From the NCBI GenBank assembly GCA_016282685.1, contig JAEELM010000008.1, positions 30,737 through 94,736 on the forward strand: 64,000 bases of DNA. The letters are read 5' to 3'. Below are positions 10,487 through 19,086 of this stretch, piece after piece (positions within the stretch are counted from its first letter, which is position 1; every line of letters starts with the position of its first letter). The position numbers and the translations under genes were made by a program. This stretch comes from Elusimicrobiaceae bacterium (GTDB lineage: Bacteria; Elusimicrobiota; Elusimicrobia; Elusimicrobiales; Elusimicrobiaceae). The notes beneath the pieces were generated by a model. It made no database searches. It was given only the letters and a program-made list of their open reading frames with translations, and was not told where the DNA came from.

Positions 10487-11917
10487 ATGTCTAAAAAATT
10501 ATTATTCGCTTTGTTAACTGTTGTCCCGGTTTTGGCTCAAGCACAATTAGCCCCGCTTGGAGAAACTGCTGGCAAAGCTTTAACAGACCAAGCTGCCAAA
10601 GTGTCAACATCTGCCGTAGTGGAAGGAACGACCCGTAGTGCTTTAGAAGCTGCAGCTGCAGCCCAAATGCACGCACCGTTAACGTTAAGAATGCCTGTCG
10701 CTCCAGTAGATGTACCACCGGCTCCACTTCATGAAATCACCCCAGCAGACCAGCTTCTCACGTATTCGGCCATCAAAACCGTAATACCGGCGAATAAAAC
10801 TTCGGCTGTCACGGCAACGTCTCAGGCTAAAGGAATCACACCGGCCATAACACGGGCAGCTCAAGCAGCTTGGGCCAAAATTAAAAGACCGTGGGAAAAT
10901 GCAAAATTTAAAAAACAATTCAAATACTATATGGAGGAATTTCCTACCACCACTGATGCCGCTTTCCAATCCAGAATGACACCGGAGAAAATAGAAGAGG
11001 CCAAGACTTTCTATCAGAATTTTTTGGCTATGCCTTATAATTTTTCGCAGCACCACAATTATTTAATTTCTATGATGATGTTGGCCTACCTGGGCAAAAC
11101 GGGGGATGGTTCCGGCCAAGCCATTTTTGATTTCCTTACTTCTTATGACCTCAGCGCGGAAGCACGGGATACTGCTTTCTTGATGGTGAAAAGTGCTATT
11201 GGTGCACGTCAAGCCAGAGCCACACTGATGCAAAACCCGAATTTCGAACAAATTCCCAATGAGCTGCTGGAAGAAATTCCCCAATCTATGGACCCGCTGG
11301 ACCGTTTTTCTCTCGCAGTGGACCAATTCGCAGCCGTTACAGACATAGTTAAACGCAATACAGCAATTTACGAAAGGCTTACTGATTTGATGGACCGCGA
11401 ACTGGCCGCCGATGTAGGTTTTTTCCCTTATGAAACGGAACTCACCGGCGCACGCTGCTTGATAATGCTGGGAGAGTATGATCTTCTCAACCTTGCTATG
11501 GAACGGTTAAACCAAATGGCCACTATTACTAATTCACAAAGTTGGATGTGGCGCAAAATCATGCCATATATGCAATTGGAATTTTTAACCAATCACTTGC
11601 AAAAATTTCTTCCCAATCAAGCCAAAGAAGGTTGGCCGCTTGTATTCCCCAAGTGGAACACAGAACGATTAGGCTTTCCGGCCATTCCCATTATGACTAT
11701 TGAGGGAAATCGTTTTATAGAGTATTTTAATTTCACCGCAGAAATATGCCCGTTAGGGGAAAAAATAATCGGGAATGACGTCGGAATCGGCGGATGGATT
11801 AGAGCGTTGAAAGCAAAAAAATTCTACAGACCGGGTAGTGCCTTCGACGATGATGCCGATTATTATTATCCTGCATATTTCGACTTTGATTTCTATGAAG
11901 GAGAATATAAGAAGTAA
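10487..11917 (+). CDS. Secreted protein, paralog family 1
   Basis: Shared blocks with upstream gene: EGTTRSALEA.AAAQMHA, YYMEEFPTT..AAF, WRKIMPYM.LE.L.NHL. Confidence 0.75.
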   Translation: MSKKLLFALLTVVPVLAQAQLAPLGETAGKALTDQAAKVSTSAVVEGTTRSALEAAAAAQMHAPLTLRMPVAPVDVPPAPLHEITPADQLLTYSAIKTVIPANKTSAVTATSQAKGITPAITRAAQAAWAKIKRPWENAKFKKQFKYYMEEFPTTTDAAFQSRMTPEKIEEAKTFYQNFLAMPYNFSQHHNYLISMMMLAYLGKTGDGSGQAIFDFLTSYDLSAEARDTAFLMVKSAIGARQARATLMQNPNFEQIPNELLEEIPQSMDPLDRFSLAVDQFAAVTDIVKRNTAIYERLTDLMDRELAADVGFFPYETELTGARCLIMLGEYDLLNLAMERLNQMATITNSQSWMWRKIMPYMQLEFLTNHLQKFLPNQAKEGWPLVFPKWNTERLGFPAIPIMTIEGNRFIEYFNFTAEICPLGEKIIGNDVGIGGWIRALKAKKFYRPGSAFDDDADYYYPAYFDFDFYEGEYKK

Positions 11918-11960
11918 ATTTACAGATACCTCTTTTATAAGGAAAACAGAGCAATAACTT

Positions 11961-12153
11961 ATGTTAAAAAAATTCTTATTTACTCTATTAACTTTTATCC
12001 CGGTTTTATCCAGTGCCCAATTAGTGCCACTGGAAAAAGCCTGGGTTCTCTAGATCCCTAGATTTTGACGTTATGACCGCAGGATTAAAAGGTACAAAGG
12101 TGTATGCTCCCTTTGTTTATGATACAGTAATGAATTGGCATAGCGAAGAATAA
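11961..12153 (+). pseudogene. Remnant of a third family-1 paralog
   Basis: MLKKFLFTLLTFIPVLSSAQLVPLEKAWVL* matches paralog N-terminus (MSKKLLFALLTVVPVLAQAQLAPLGETAGK) then stops; short unrelated-frame tail follows. Confidence 0.65.
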
Positions 12154-12168
12154 TTTGAAAATAAAACA

Positions 12169-12195
12169 ATGCCCCCGGTCAACCCAGGGGCATTC
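12169..12195. terminator. Hairpin terminator
   Basis: AATGCCCCCGGTCAACCCAGGGGCATT. Confidence 0.65.
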
Positions 12196-12292
12196 TTATT
12201 TTGCTATTCTTATTTAAAATCTCTTTTTTCAGGAGATGTTAAGAATCTTCCGACCCTATCTGCCGGTCTGCTACAAAACATATCTACTCCAC

Positions 12293-12318
12293 AAAAAAGC
12301 CCTCTTACGAGGGCTTTT
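12293..12318. terminator. Bidirectional terminator
   Basis: AAAAAGCCCTCTTACGAGGGCTTTT at the end of the minus-strand cluster. Confidence 0.75.
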
Positions 12319-12343
12319 AACAACATTTAGATTCTAATTCTTA

Positions 12344-13087
12344 CTACCACCCTTCACCCCATACGTGACGATGTTGTGTTTGCCACGTTTTCCACAAACT
12401 ACCCGGTATTTCACAATTCTCACCGTTAAGAGTGCGGTAGTAATACTCTAGCCATGAAAGGGCATCATATCCCTGTAAAAAGAAGGTGGATTTCTCTTTA
12501 AAATTGTTATCGGCAAAACCCTTCAAGGATGCTTTCCATTCGCGGATAGAAGTCAATCTATCGTCTAACTCTTTTTGGCTGTAGATACGTTTGTCCGCAC
12601 TCTGCGTCTGTAATTTAAGTTCCGCTTTCATTTTTTCAATAGCACCTTCAGCTCCGGGGCGAATCTTAAAAAAATATTGCTTATTGTATTTAACAAGCCA
12701 ATACCTACTTTCATTTATAACATCTTTAAAAAAATACCATAAACTCGATACTTGTGTGGCATTGTAAAACATAACAGGCTCTTTTTGTAAAATCTCATGT
12801 GCCAGTAATGCTTCTGGAATAGTGGCACGATTTTCCGCCTGCGCTTTTTGGGTCAACCCCACCAGCACCTGCTTCGCAGAGTATTGCCTGTTGGCCACTT
12901 CACTAACAGCACGGGTTATTCTTGCCATATCAGAAATAGCGTTACCCGTTGTGGCGGGAATAACAATTGTTGCCTCTTTTGCCACAGTGGGTTTAACCAA
13001 ATTGACAAGCGCTTTTTCTACCGCTGTTTGAGCGTAGCCTATTAGTGGAAAACAGATACATAAAATTCCTAATAATAATCTTTTCAC
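12344..13087 (-). CDS. Secreted protein, paralog family 2
   Basis: Signal peptide, ATIPEALLAHEIL block, C-terminal WLEYYYRTLNGENCEIPGSLW. Confidence 0.75.
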   Translation of the reverse strand: MKRLLLGILCICFPLIGYAQTAVEKALVNLVKPTVAKEATIVIPATTGNAISDMARITRAVSEVANRQYSAKQVLVGLTQKAQAENRATIPEALLAHEILQKEPVMFYNATQVSSLWYFFKDVINESRYWLVKYNKQYFFKIRPGAEGAIEKMKAELKLQTQSADKRIYSQKELDDRLTSIREWKASLKGFADNNFKEKSTFFLQGYDALSWLEYYYRTLNGENCEIPGSLWKTWQTQHRHVWGEGW

Positions 13088-13102
13088 TTTTGACTTTTTC
13101 TC

Positions 13103-13801
13103 CTATTTAGGTTTCCAGTTTTTCCACAGGCTGACAGGAACATCACTAGGTGTACCTGACAGAGCCAGGTAATAATATTTCAACCATGCCAACGTATCTT
13201 GCCCTTCTAAAATGAAAGTTGGACCTGTCTTTAAATACGGATGAAAAGATGCTAATTGCGAGTTCAAATAGTCAATTCTAAAAAGTCTATCTTTCAGCAC
13301 CTGTTCATCATTTAAAAGCACTATAGGGCTTGTAGTTTGTGCCTGTAACTCCGCCTTCATTTGTTCAATGACAGTCTCAACCGTCGGCCGAATTCTAAAA
13401 TATCGTTTGTCAAGGCCTGTGCCAATACCACTCTGCATAATGCCCGATTTATACGCCCACCAAAGGCTATCCATTTTGGCAAAATTATAAGACGTCATAA
13501 CACTTTTGTTTAAAATCTCATGTGCCAGTAACGCTTCCGGAATAGTAGAACGATTTTCTGCTTTTGCTTTTTTAATTAAAGTATCCATTGTGGGGCCATA
13601 TTGACTGGCAATACTCCTCTTAATTGCCTCTGTAGCTTGCGACAGATCAAAAGTAGCACCTTTTCCCGAAACGGGAATAGTAACCGATACTTCTTTTACT
13701 GCAGGTTTAAGTAGCGCTTCAAGCGCTTTTTCTGCCGCGGTTTGGGCGTGGCTTGCCAATGGCAAAAATGTGCAAAATACAAATAATATTATCTTTTTCA
13801 T
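13103..13801 (-). CDS. Secreted protein, paralog family 2
   Basis: Signal peptide begins at MKKIILFVFC (internal Met of track ORF), giving a 4-bp ATGA overlap with upstream gene; STIPEALLAHEIL; WLKYYYLALSG. Confidence 0.75.
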   Translation of the reverse strand: MKKIILFVFCTFLPLASHAQTAAEKALEALLKPAVKEVSVTIPVSGKGATFDLSQATEAIKRSIASQYGPTMDTLIKKAKAENRSTIPEALLAHEILNKSVMTSYNFAKMDSLWWAYKSGIMQSGIGTGLDKRYFRIRPTVETVIEQMKAELQAQTTSPIVLLNDEQVLKDRLFRIDYLNSQLASFHPYLKTGPTFILEGQDTLAWLKYYYLALSGTPSDVPVSLWKNWKPK

Positions 13802-14514
13802 TTGCGTACTCTCCCGCTCCATCCGCTGACAGGGACATCTATCACCTTTCCGTTAAGCGCACTGTAATAATACTTCAGCCACGCTAGTGCTTCGTACCCA
13901 TCTGTAAAGAAACTTTGTCCTCTATTCGGATCCAACCATTGGACCGCAAATGAGTTCATTTTCGCTTGTAGTTCTTCAATAGTATCAATTTTTCTTTGCA
14001 AGATCGTCTCAGTATTAAAAAGCACTACAGGGCTTGTAGTTTGCAATTGCAGCTCCTCTTTTAGGTTTTCAATATATCCTGCAACTTGCGGACGAAGTAT
14101 ACGATATATGCTATCTGGTGCATGGTATTGGCCACTTTTTACGAGACCTGGTTTATAGGCATACCATAAACTGCCATCATCTTTTCCAACATTATAAAAC
14201 TCCAAAGCCATTGTATTCAACACTTCATACGCCAGTAGTGCCTCCGGAATAGTGGCACGCTTTTCCGCCTTTGCTTTTCGAATCAAATTCGTCATTGTGA
14301 CTCTGGAACCGTATTGACGGGAAATAACGTTCTTAATTGCCGAAGTTGCCTGCGCCAAATCAAACGCAGCCCCTTTCCCCGTAACGGGAACCGTAACCGA
14401 TACTTCTTTTACTGCCGGTTTAAGTAGCGCTTCAAGCGCTTTTTCTGCCGCGGTTTGGGCGTGGCTCACCAGCGGCAAACAGATACATAAAATCCCCAAT
14501 AATAATCTCTTCAT
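13798..14514 (-). CDS. Secreted protein, paralog family 2
   Basis: Signal peptide, ATIPEALLAYEVL block, WLKYYYSALNGKVIDVPVSGW. Confidence 0.75.
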   Translation of the reverse strand: MKRLLLGILCICLPLVSHAQTAAEKALEALLKPAVKEVSVTVPVTGKGAAFDLAQATSAIKNVISRQYGSRVTMTNLIRKAKAEKRATIPEALLAYEVLNTMALEFYNVGKDDGSLWYAYKPGLVKSGQYHAPDSIYRILRPQVAGYIENLKEELQLQTTSPVVLFNTETILQRKIDTIEELQAKMNSFAVQWLDPNRGQSFFTDGYEALAWLKYYYSALNGKVIDVPVSGWSGRVRK

Positions 14515-14547
14515 TTTGATTTTCTCTCCTCAATATTTTTATCTTCA

Positions 14548-15300
14548 TCATCTATATTTAGGTTCCCACGTATTCCATTGGGAAATGGGGAGTGTACAAT
14601 TATTACCAGTGACAGAAAGGTAATAATACTCAAACCATGAAAGGGCATCTTGCCCTTCCAAAAAGAAAGAATGTCTCTTATTTAAATAAGAATCGGCAAA
14701 GTTTCCTAATCTATTTCGTAAATCACGAATGGTAGCAAGTCGGGGAAGCACATCAAATCTGTCACTAAACAAAGGCTTACTGTTGGTTGTTTGCCACGTT
14801 AATTCATTTTTCATATTTTCAATTGCTTGCTCTACTTCCCTTCGCAATTGGCGGTAGGTTGCATCAAGCGAGTGAACCAATCTGCCCTCTCCATTTTCAC
14901 TATATATGCCCTTTCTATAGGCATACCACAAATGTCCGTCATCTTGGCCGGCATTATAGAACTTCACAGGAATCTGATTTAATATCTCGTACGCCAGTAA
15001 TGCCTCTGGAATAGTGGAACGTTTCGCAGCTATAGCTTGTTTGGTTAAAGCCTCTATGGTACCAGTTGTAAATTGATTCATATATGCTTTTCGTTTTGCC
15101 ACAGTGCTAATAAGTTGCCTCATTCGAGCAATATCAAATACAATTCCCTTTCCTGTTAATGGGACAGAAATCGTAGGTGTGAGCTCCTGTGAGATACTGG
15201 CCCCAATCAGTTTTTCTAATGCTCGTCTGACTTGTGAAGTTTGCGCATAACTTGCTGATGCAAAACAAACACATAAAATTGCTAATAATAACTTCTTCAT
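14548..15300 (-). CDS. Secreted protein, paralog family 2 (first gene of cluster)
   Basis: Signal peptide, STIPEALLAYEIL, WFEYYYLSVTGNNCTLPISQW. Confidence 0.75.
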   Translation of the reverse strand: MKKLLLAILCVCFASASYAQTSQVRRALEKLIGASISQELTPTISVPLTGKGIVFDIARMRQLISTVAKRKAYMNQFTTGTIEALTKQAIAAKRSTIPEALLAYEILNQIPVKFYNAGQDDGHLWYAYRKGIYSENGEGRLVHSLDATYRQLRREVEQAIENMKNELTWQTTNSKPLFSDRFDVLPRLATIRDLRNRLGNFADSYLNKRHSFFLEGQDALSWFEYYYLSVTGNNCTLPISQWNTWEPKYR

Positions 15301-15339
15301 AAAACAGCCTCCTATTTACCATTCTAAAAATTCCGTCAA

Positions 15340-15386
15340 TACCCCTACAAGGGCCTTTAGACCTATATACAATATAGGTCCTACCT
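15340..15386 (-). promoter_or_regulatory. Inverted-repeat leader of the family-2 cluster
   Basis: Minus strand reads AGGACCTATATTGTATATAGGTCT-AAAGGCCCTTGTAGGGG: a hairpin-A-like element followed by a second GC hairpin. Confidence 0.4.
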
Positions 15387-15404
15387 AATAACTCATCAAA
15401 TTAT

Positions 15405-16415
15405 CTATATTTTTTTTATGTTGGCAAGCAACTTCTGTACTAGACGGGGAATTGCATATTTTTTCAAGTCCGCCGACTTGATTTTGATAAACTCCGATGG
15501 TAACTTGACCGAGGGGGGGAGTTGGACTTTATAAATAGTACCGTAAATAACCTGGTGGGACAGTACATGTTTAAGCGTTCCCGCCTCAGCAAGTTTGGCC
15601 CCTTTTAACCATGCAACTTTCGGTTTCTCCTCCGTTGGAGTTTCTATTAAAGGAAGTTCATACAAATTTTGCCAAATATCGCCCGCCCCGCGTTTGTGTA
15701 AATAAATAAAATCTCCTTGTACCGCATATATATAGTGAAAATAGCGTGTGGAAATTTTTGTCTTTTTCTCTTTTACAGGCAATTCTTCCGCACGGTTATC
15801 CCGTCGGGCAATACATTGCTTTGAAAGGGGACACCCAGCACATTGCGGTGTTTGTGGGGTACATACCGTCGCACCGAAGTCCATAATAGCTTGGTTATAG
15901 TCCGAGGCGTGCTTTTGATCTAATTGTTCTTGCGCAAGTTGGGCAAATTGTTTTTTACCTTCCGTGCTGTCTATTGGTGTGTCAATTCCAAACACGCGCG
16001 AAAGTACTCGATACACATTCCCGTCAACCACCGCATAAGGCATATTGTAAGCAATGGAACAAATGGCTGCGGCCGTATAATCTCCCACGCCTTTAAGTGC
16101 GCGCACTCCTTCATAAGTAGAAGGGAATTTCCCTTTCATGCTTTTAGCCGCCGCATGCAAGTTCCGTGCCCGGGAATAATACCCAAGCCCCTGCCACAGT
16201 TTAAGAACTTCATCTTCGGAGGCCTTAGCCAAAGCGGAGGGGGAGGGGAATCTTTCCACAAATTTGTTGTAATAAGCCAACCCCTGGGCAACACGCGTTT
16301 GCTGCATGATAATTTCACAAAGCCAAATTTTATAAGGGTCTTTTGTGTGGCGCCACGGTAAATCCCGCTTATAGTGGCTATACCAGTTAAGGAGGGGGGT
16401 GGAAATATTTTTCAT
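15405..16415 (-). CDS. mutY: A/G-specific adenine glycosylase
   Basis: HhH ALKGVGDYTAAAICS, Fe-S CxxxxxxCxxCxxxxxC pattern (CTPQTPQCAGCPLSKQC), WQGLGYYSRARNLH. Confidence 0.93.
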   Translation of the reverse strand: MKNISTPLLNWYSHYKRDLPWRHTKDPYKIWLCEIIMQQTRVAQGLAYYNKFVERFPSPSALAKASEDEVLKLWQGLGYYSRARNLHAAAKSMKGKFPSTYEGVRALKGVGDYTAAAICSIAYNMPYAVVDGNVYRVLSRVFGIDTPIDSTEGKKQFAQLAQEQLDQKHASDYNQAIMDFGATVCTPQTPQCAGCPLSKQCIARRDNRAEELPVKEKKTKISTRYFHYIYAVQGDFIYLHKRGAGDIWQNLYELPLIETPTEEKPKVAWLKGAKLAEAGTLKHVLSHQVIYGTIYKVQLPPSVKLPSEFIKIKSADLKKYAIPRLVQKLLANIKKI

Positions 16416-16759
16416 ACTTTCATTTTACTATTTTTAGATACCCCCTTTTGAAAAGACCCTAGTTCCTACTACCTCCAAACCGCATAAAACAGGCCCATCC
16501 TCCACAATTTTATCTTCCGCAAAATCAGGGCCAATTTTGCAAACAATGCTTTTTAATAGCCTAACCGGGTCGATTGCCAATTTTTGCAAAAATGCAAAAT
16601 TACCGTTTTTTTGCTTTCTCCGGTACCCCAAAAATCTAATTCGAATTGTTATATTAGATTTTTTCCCTTTCAAAAATAGATCAAAAATTCATTTTTGGAA
16701 TGATGTTTTTTGGTGAGATTTCCCATTTCTCGTCGTAGAAATAGACTTATACACATATA

Positions 16760-16824
16760 TTGACATATAATTGACATATAATTTTTTATATTGACATAAA
16801 ATAAAAAAATAAGTATTATATGTC
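16760..16824. promoter_or_regulatory. Operator-like array of GACATATAA sites
   Basis: GACATATAA at 16762-16770 and 16773-16781, GACATAAAA at 16793-16801, inverted TTATATGTC at 16816-16824, upstream of CDS 16876. Confidence 0.5.
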
Positions 16825-16875
16825 TATCTCCGGGTATAAACCCGTTGATAACCCTCTTTTTCAAGGTAAATTTGT

Positions 16876-17448
16876 ATGACAACAGAGAACAATCTAAAAA
16901 TTCGATTTCGCTTACCAAACGGAGAAGAATTTGAGGCCGAAGGCTCCCAAGAATTCATAGAATATCAACGCAATTATTTTTTAAATTTGATTGGGAAGGG
17001 AGGGGGCAACAACACTTCCGCCAACCAAATCCCTTCTGCCCCGGCACCTGTTGTTGTAACACCCACGGTAAAGGAGCAGCAACCTCTTATAACCGACAGC
17101 GAATCCTCCTTATCTCCTGTCCGTTTGTGGGAACGAATTTTACGGGAAGAGGGGAATATCGTCGTATTTCGTAAACATCCCAAGATTTCCCCGCAAGAAG
17201 CTATCTCCGTTCTTCTGGCAGGAGCACGCATTCTATTGCAAAAACAGTCCTGTAGTGCCTTGGAATTATCACGCGCCTGCAAATTATCTGCCATCAATTT
17301 GCCGGGCCGGTTAGATCGCCTATTAGCGGGGGAAATCCAGCAAGGTCTTCTCTCCAGCATGGGAACAAAACGAAGCCGGACGTATTCTTTAACCGAAAGC
17401 GGCTTTACAAAAGCCTTCGTTTTAGGGGAAAAATTGGCCCATCTCTAG
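16876..17448 (+). CDS. Hypothetical protein with C-terminal winged-helix-like domain
   Basis: C-terminal CSALELSRACKLSAINLPGRLDRLLAGEIQQGLLSSMGTKRSRTYSLTESGFTKAF resembles a wHTH; Pro-rich linker. Confidence 0.6.
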   Translation: MTTENNLKIRFRLPNGEEFEAEGSQEFIEYQRNYFLNLIGKGGGNNTSANQIPSAPAPVVVTPTVKEQQPLITDSESSLSPVRLWERILREEGNIVVFRKHPKISPQEAISVLLAGARILLQKQSCSALELSRACKLSAINLPGRLDRLLAGEIQQGLLSSMGTKRSRTYSLTESGFTKAFVLGEKLAHL

Positions 17449-17989
17449 GATTTTCTCCCCAAAATAAGAACTATAGAAGAGAAATAAGAATAAAACGCTT
17501 ATTTTATATATATTTTTTATTTTCCCATTTTCCTCTAACTTTTTAACCAAAAAGATTCCCTCCCTTTTATAAATAAAGAGTATTTCCCAGTTCTATTTTT
17601 TAAATTTCTAAAATTTAACAAAATATAATATTTAATTTTGAAAAGGGGGAGTATTTGTTTTTATATGCACAACTAACGATAATTTTTATTATGTTAATTA
17701 AAATAGATAAAAAAACATTTTTTCTATATATACAATTGAAACTAAATTTCTTTGTTTTATATTTATTTTATAAGATTTTTTACATAATAATTTATATAAA
17801 ATATTATATATTTATTCTAAGCAGAACAAATTATTCTAAATTTTTTATAAAAACAATGCTGATTTTAAAAATAAACTTTGTAATTTTTAATTAAATTTTG
17901 ATTTTTTAAAAATGCAAATTTGGTGTATATTTTGATTTTAAAAAATTTATAACTTTTCCCCCATTTACCGCAAAAAACCGTTTTTTACA

Positions 17990-18310
17990 GATGCCCTAAT
18001 TCAATTTGGGGGTACCTAAGGTATGGGGCAAAACGAATGAGCCCATTGCCTGTTTTTAATCATGCCCACAATTTCCGGCAAAACCAAACAACCTTTGTTC
18101 CTTTTATGATCTAAAAGTGCTAAACAAAGGGGGAAATGGACCATTTTAATGGGTTGCAATAAGGCAAAGGAATGTTATTTTAAGGAATGCTAAACAATAA
18201 AAAGAACTTCCACATGAGCAGCAATCCATAGTATACGTCGAAAAATTTGTTAGGGGGGAGACTTCTTCTTTTCGAAAAAAGAAGAAAAGAGGGGGCTTCT
18301 CCCCCCACCT
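17990..18310. other. Structured non-coding region, possible ncRNA (orientation unknown)
   Basis: No convincing ORF; stems CCTTTGTT/AACAAAGG (18092-18099/18123-18130), CCATTTTAATGG (18041+100), and 18253-18306 composite hairpin. Confidence 0.3.
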
Positions 18311-18334
18311 TTTCTCCTCGGAATTATTAAAAAA

Positions 18335-18360
18335 ATCCCCCTCATTTACCGAGGGGGAAT
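18335..18360. terminator. Hairpin terminator for minus-strand operon
   Basis: ATCCCCCTCATTTACCGAGGGGGAAT. Confidence 0.65.
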
Positions 18361-18378
18361 ATCAACTAAATATATTCT

Positions 18379-19086
18379 TTATTTTTGTTCAGGAGACTGT
18401 CCGGGCATCTGTCCTCTCACATTTTCCCCCAGCCCATCAACTTTCACGCCCTGCATGGCTTTCCGTTTGAGTTCTTCTGGAGAATCGCTCGCAGAGAATT
18501 TTTCATTCGTGGATTTTAAAGCATCAATCGCTGAATTACTAAACGATACATCCGGCGTTTGAGCTAGTCCACCGACGTTCGGTGTAAAAGAGAATGCTTT
18601 TCCTTGTGTAAAATCTTTTGCAGGTGGAAGCGGACTTCCTCCCACATTAGTGGAAGCAACTTTACTGTTTCCCCCCTTCCCTGAACCGGGTTGCGTCGCA
18701 TTTCCCTCGGTTGAGGAAGTTAAAATAGTAGTAGGATGAGAAACAACAACTGTAGTAGTTGGATGAACTACCTGAGTTTGTGTTACCGGATGGAAAACGG
18801 GCTGCGTTGTAGTAGGGTGGAAAACGGCCGTGTGAGTAGATATTGCTTTCCCCCCCACTACAGGAGTAACAGGATGATTCACTGGGGAAAGAGTAGTCGG
18901 TTTTGCTTCCTTTACCACCGTAACTGGATGAACTACCGCCGTAGTCGAAGTAGGTTTTCCCCCAACATTAGCTGTTACAGGATGAGAAGGCACCATTGGA
19001 GTGCTGGGACGAGCATATCCCCCACTATCGGCCAGTAAAAAAAGAAAAAGGAAAAAAGATATTCTTTTCATGAAAAACTCTCTCAT
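18379..19086 (-). CDS. Secreted low-complexity protein with HPxT repeats
   Basis: Signal peptide; seven HP[VT]T units and four NVGG/VVGG units; start could also be Met at 19071. Confidence 0.65.
   Translation of the reverse strand: MREFFMKRISFFLFLFLLADSGGYARPSTPMVPSHPVTANVGGKPTSTTAVVHPVTVVKEAKPTTLSPVNHPVTPVVGGKAISTHTAVFHPTTTQPVFHPVTQTQVVHPTTTVVVSHPTTILTSSTEGNATQPGSGKGGNSKVASTNVGGSPLPPAKDFTQGKAFSFTPNVGGLAQTPDVSFSNSAIDALKSTNEKFSASDSPEELKRKAMQGVKVDGLGENVRGQMPGQSPEQK

Noticed and set aside
12160-12300. Possible small RNA between the convergent family-1 and family-2 clusters
   Set aside because: Explained by two back-to-back terminator hairpins; no further conserved structure seen
16434-16673. 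79-aa minus-strand ORF upstream of mutY
   Set aside because: No clear RBS or family resemblance; sits in AT-rich non-coding sequence; composition-like peptide
16670-16918. 82-aa minus-strand ORF
   Set aside because: Overlaps the operator-like repeat array and the start of CDS 16876; AT-rich compositional ORF
17655-17894. 79-aa ORF rich in Ile/Phe/Lys/Tyr
   Set aside because: Simple consequence of extreme AT content; no codon structure or motif
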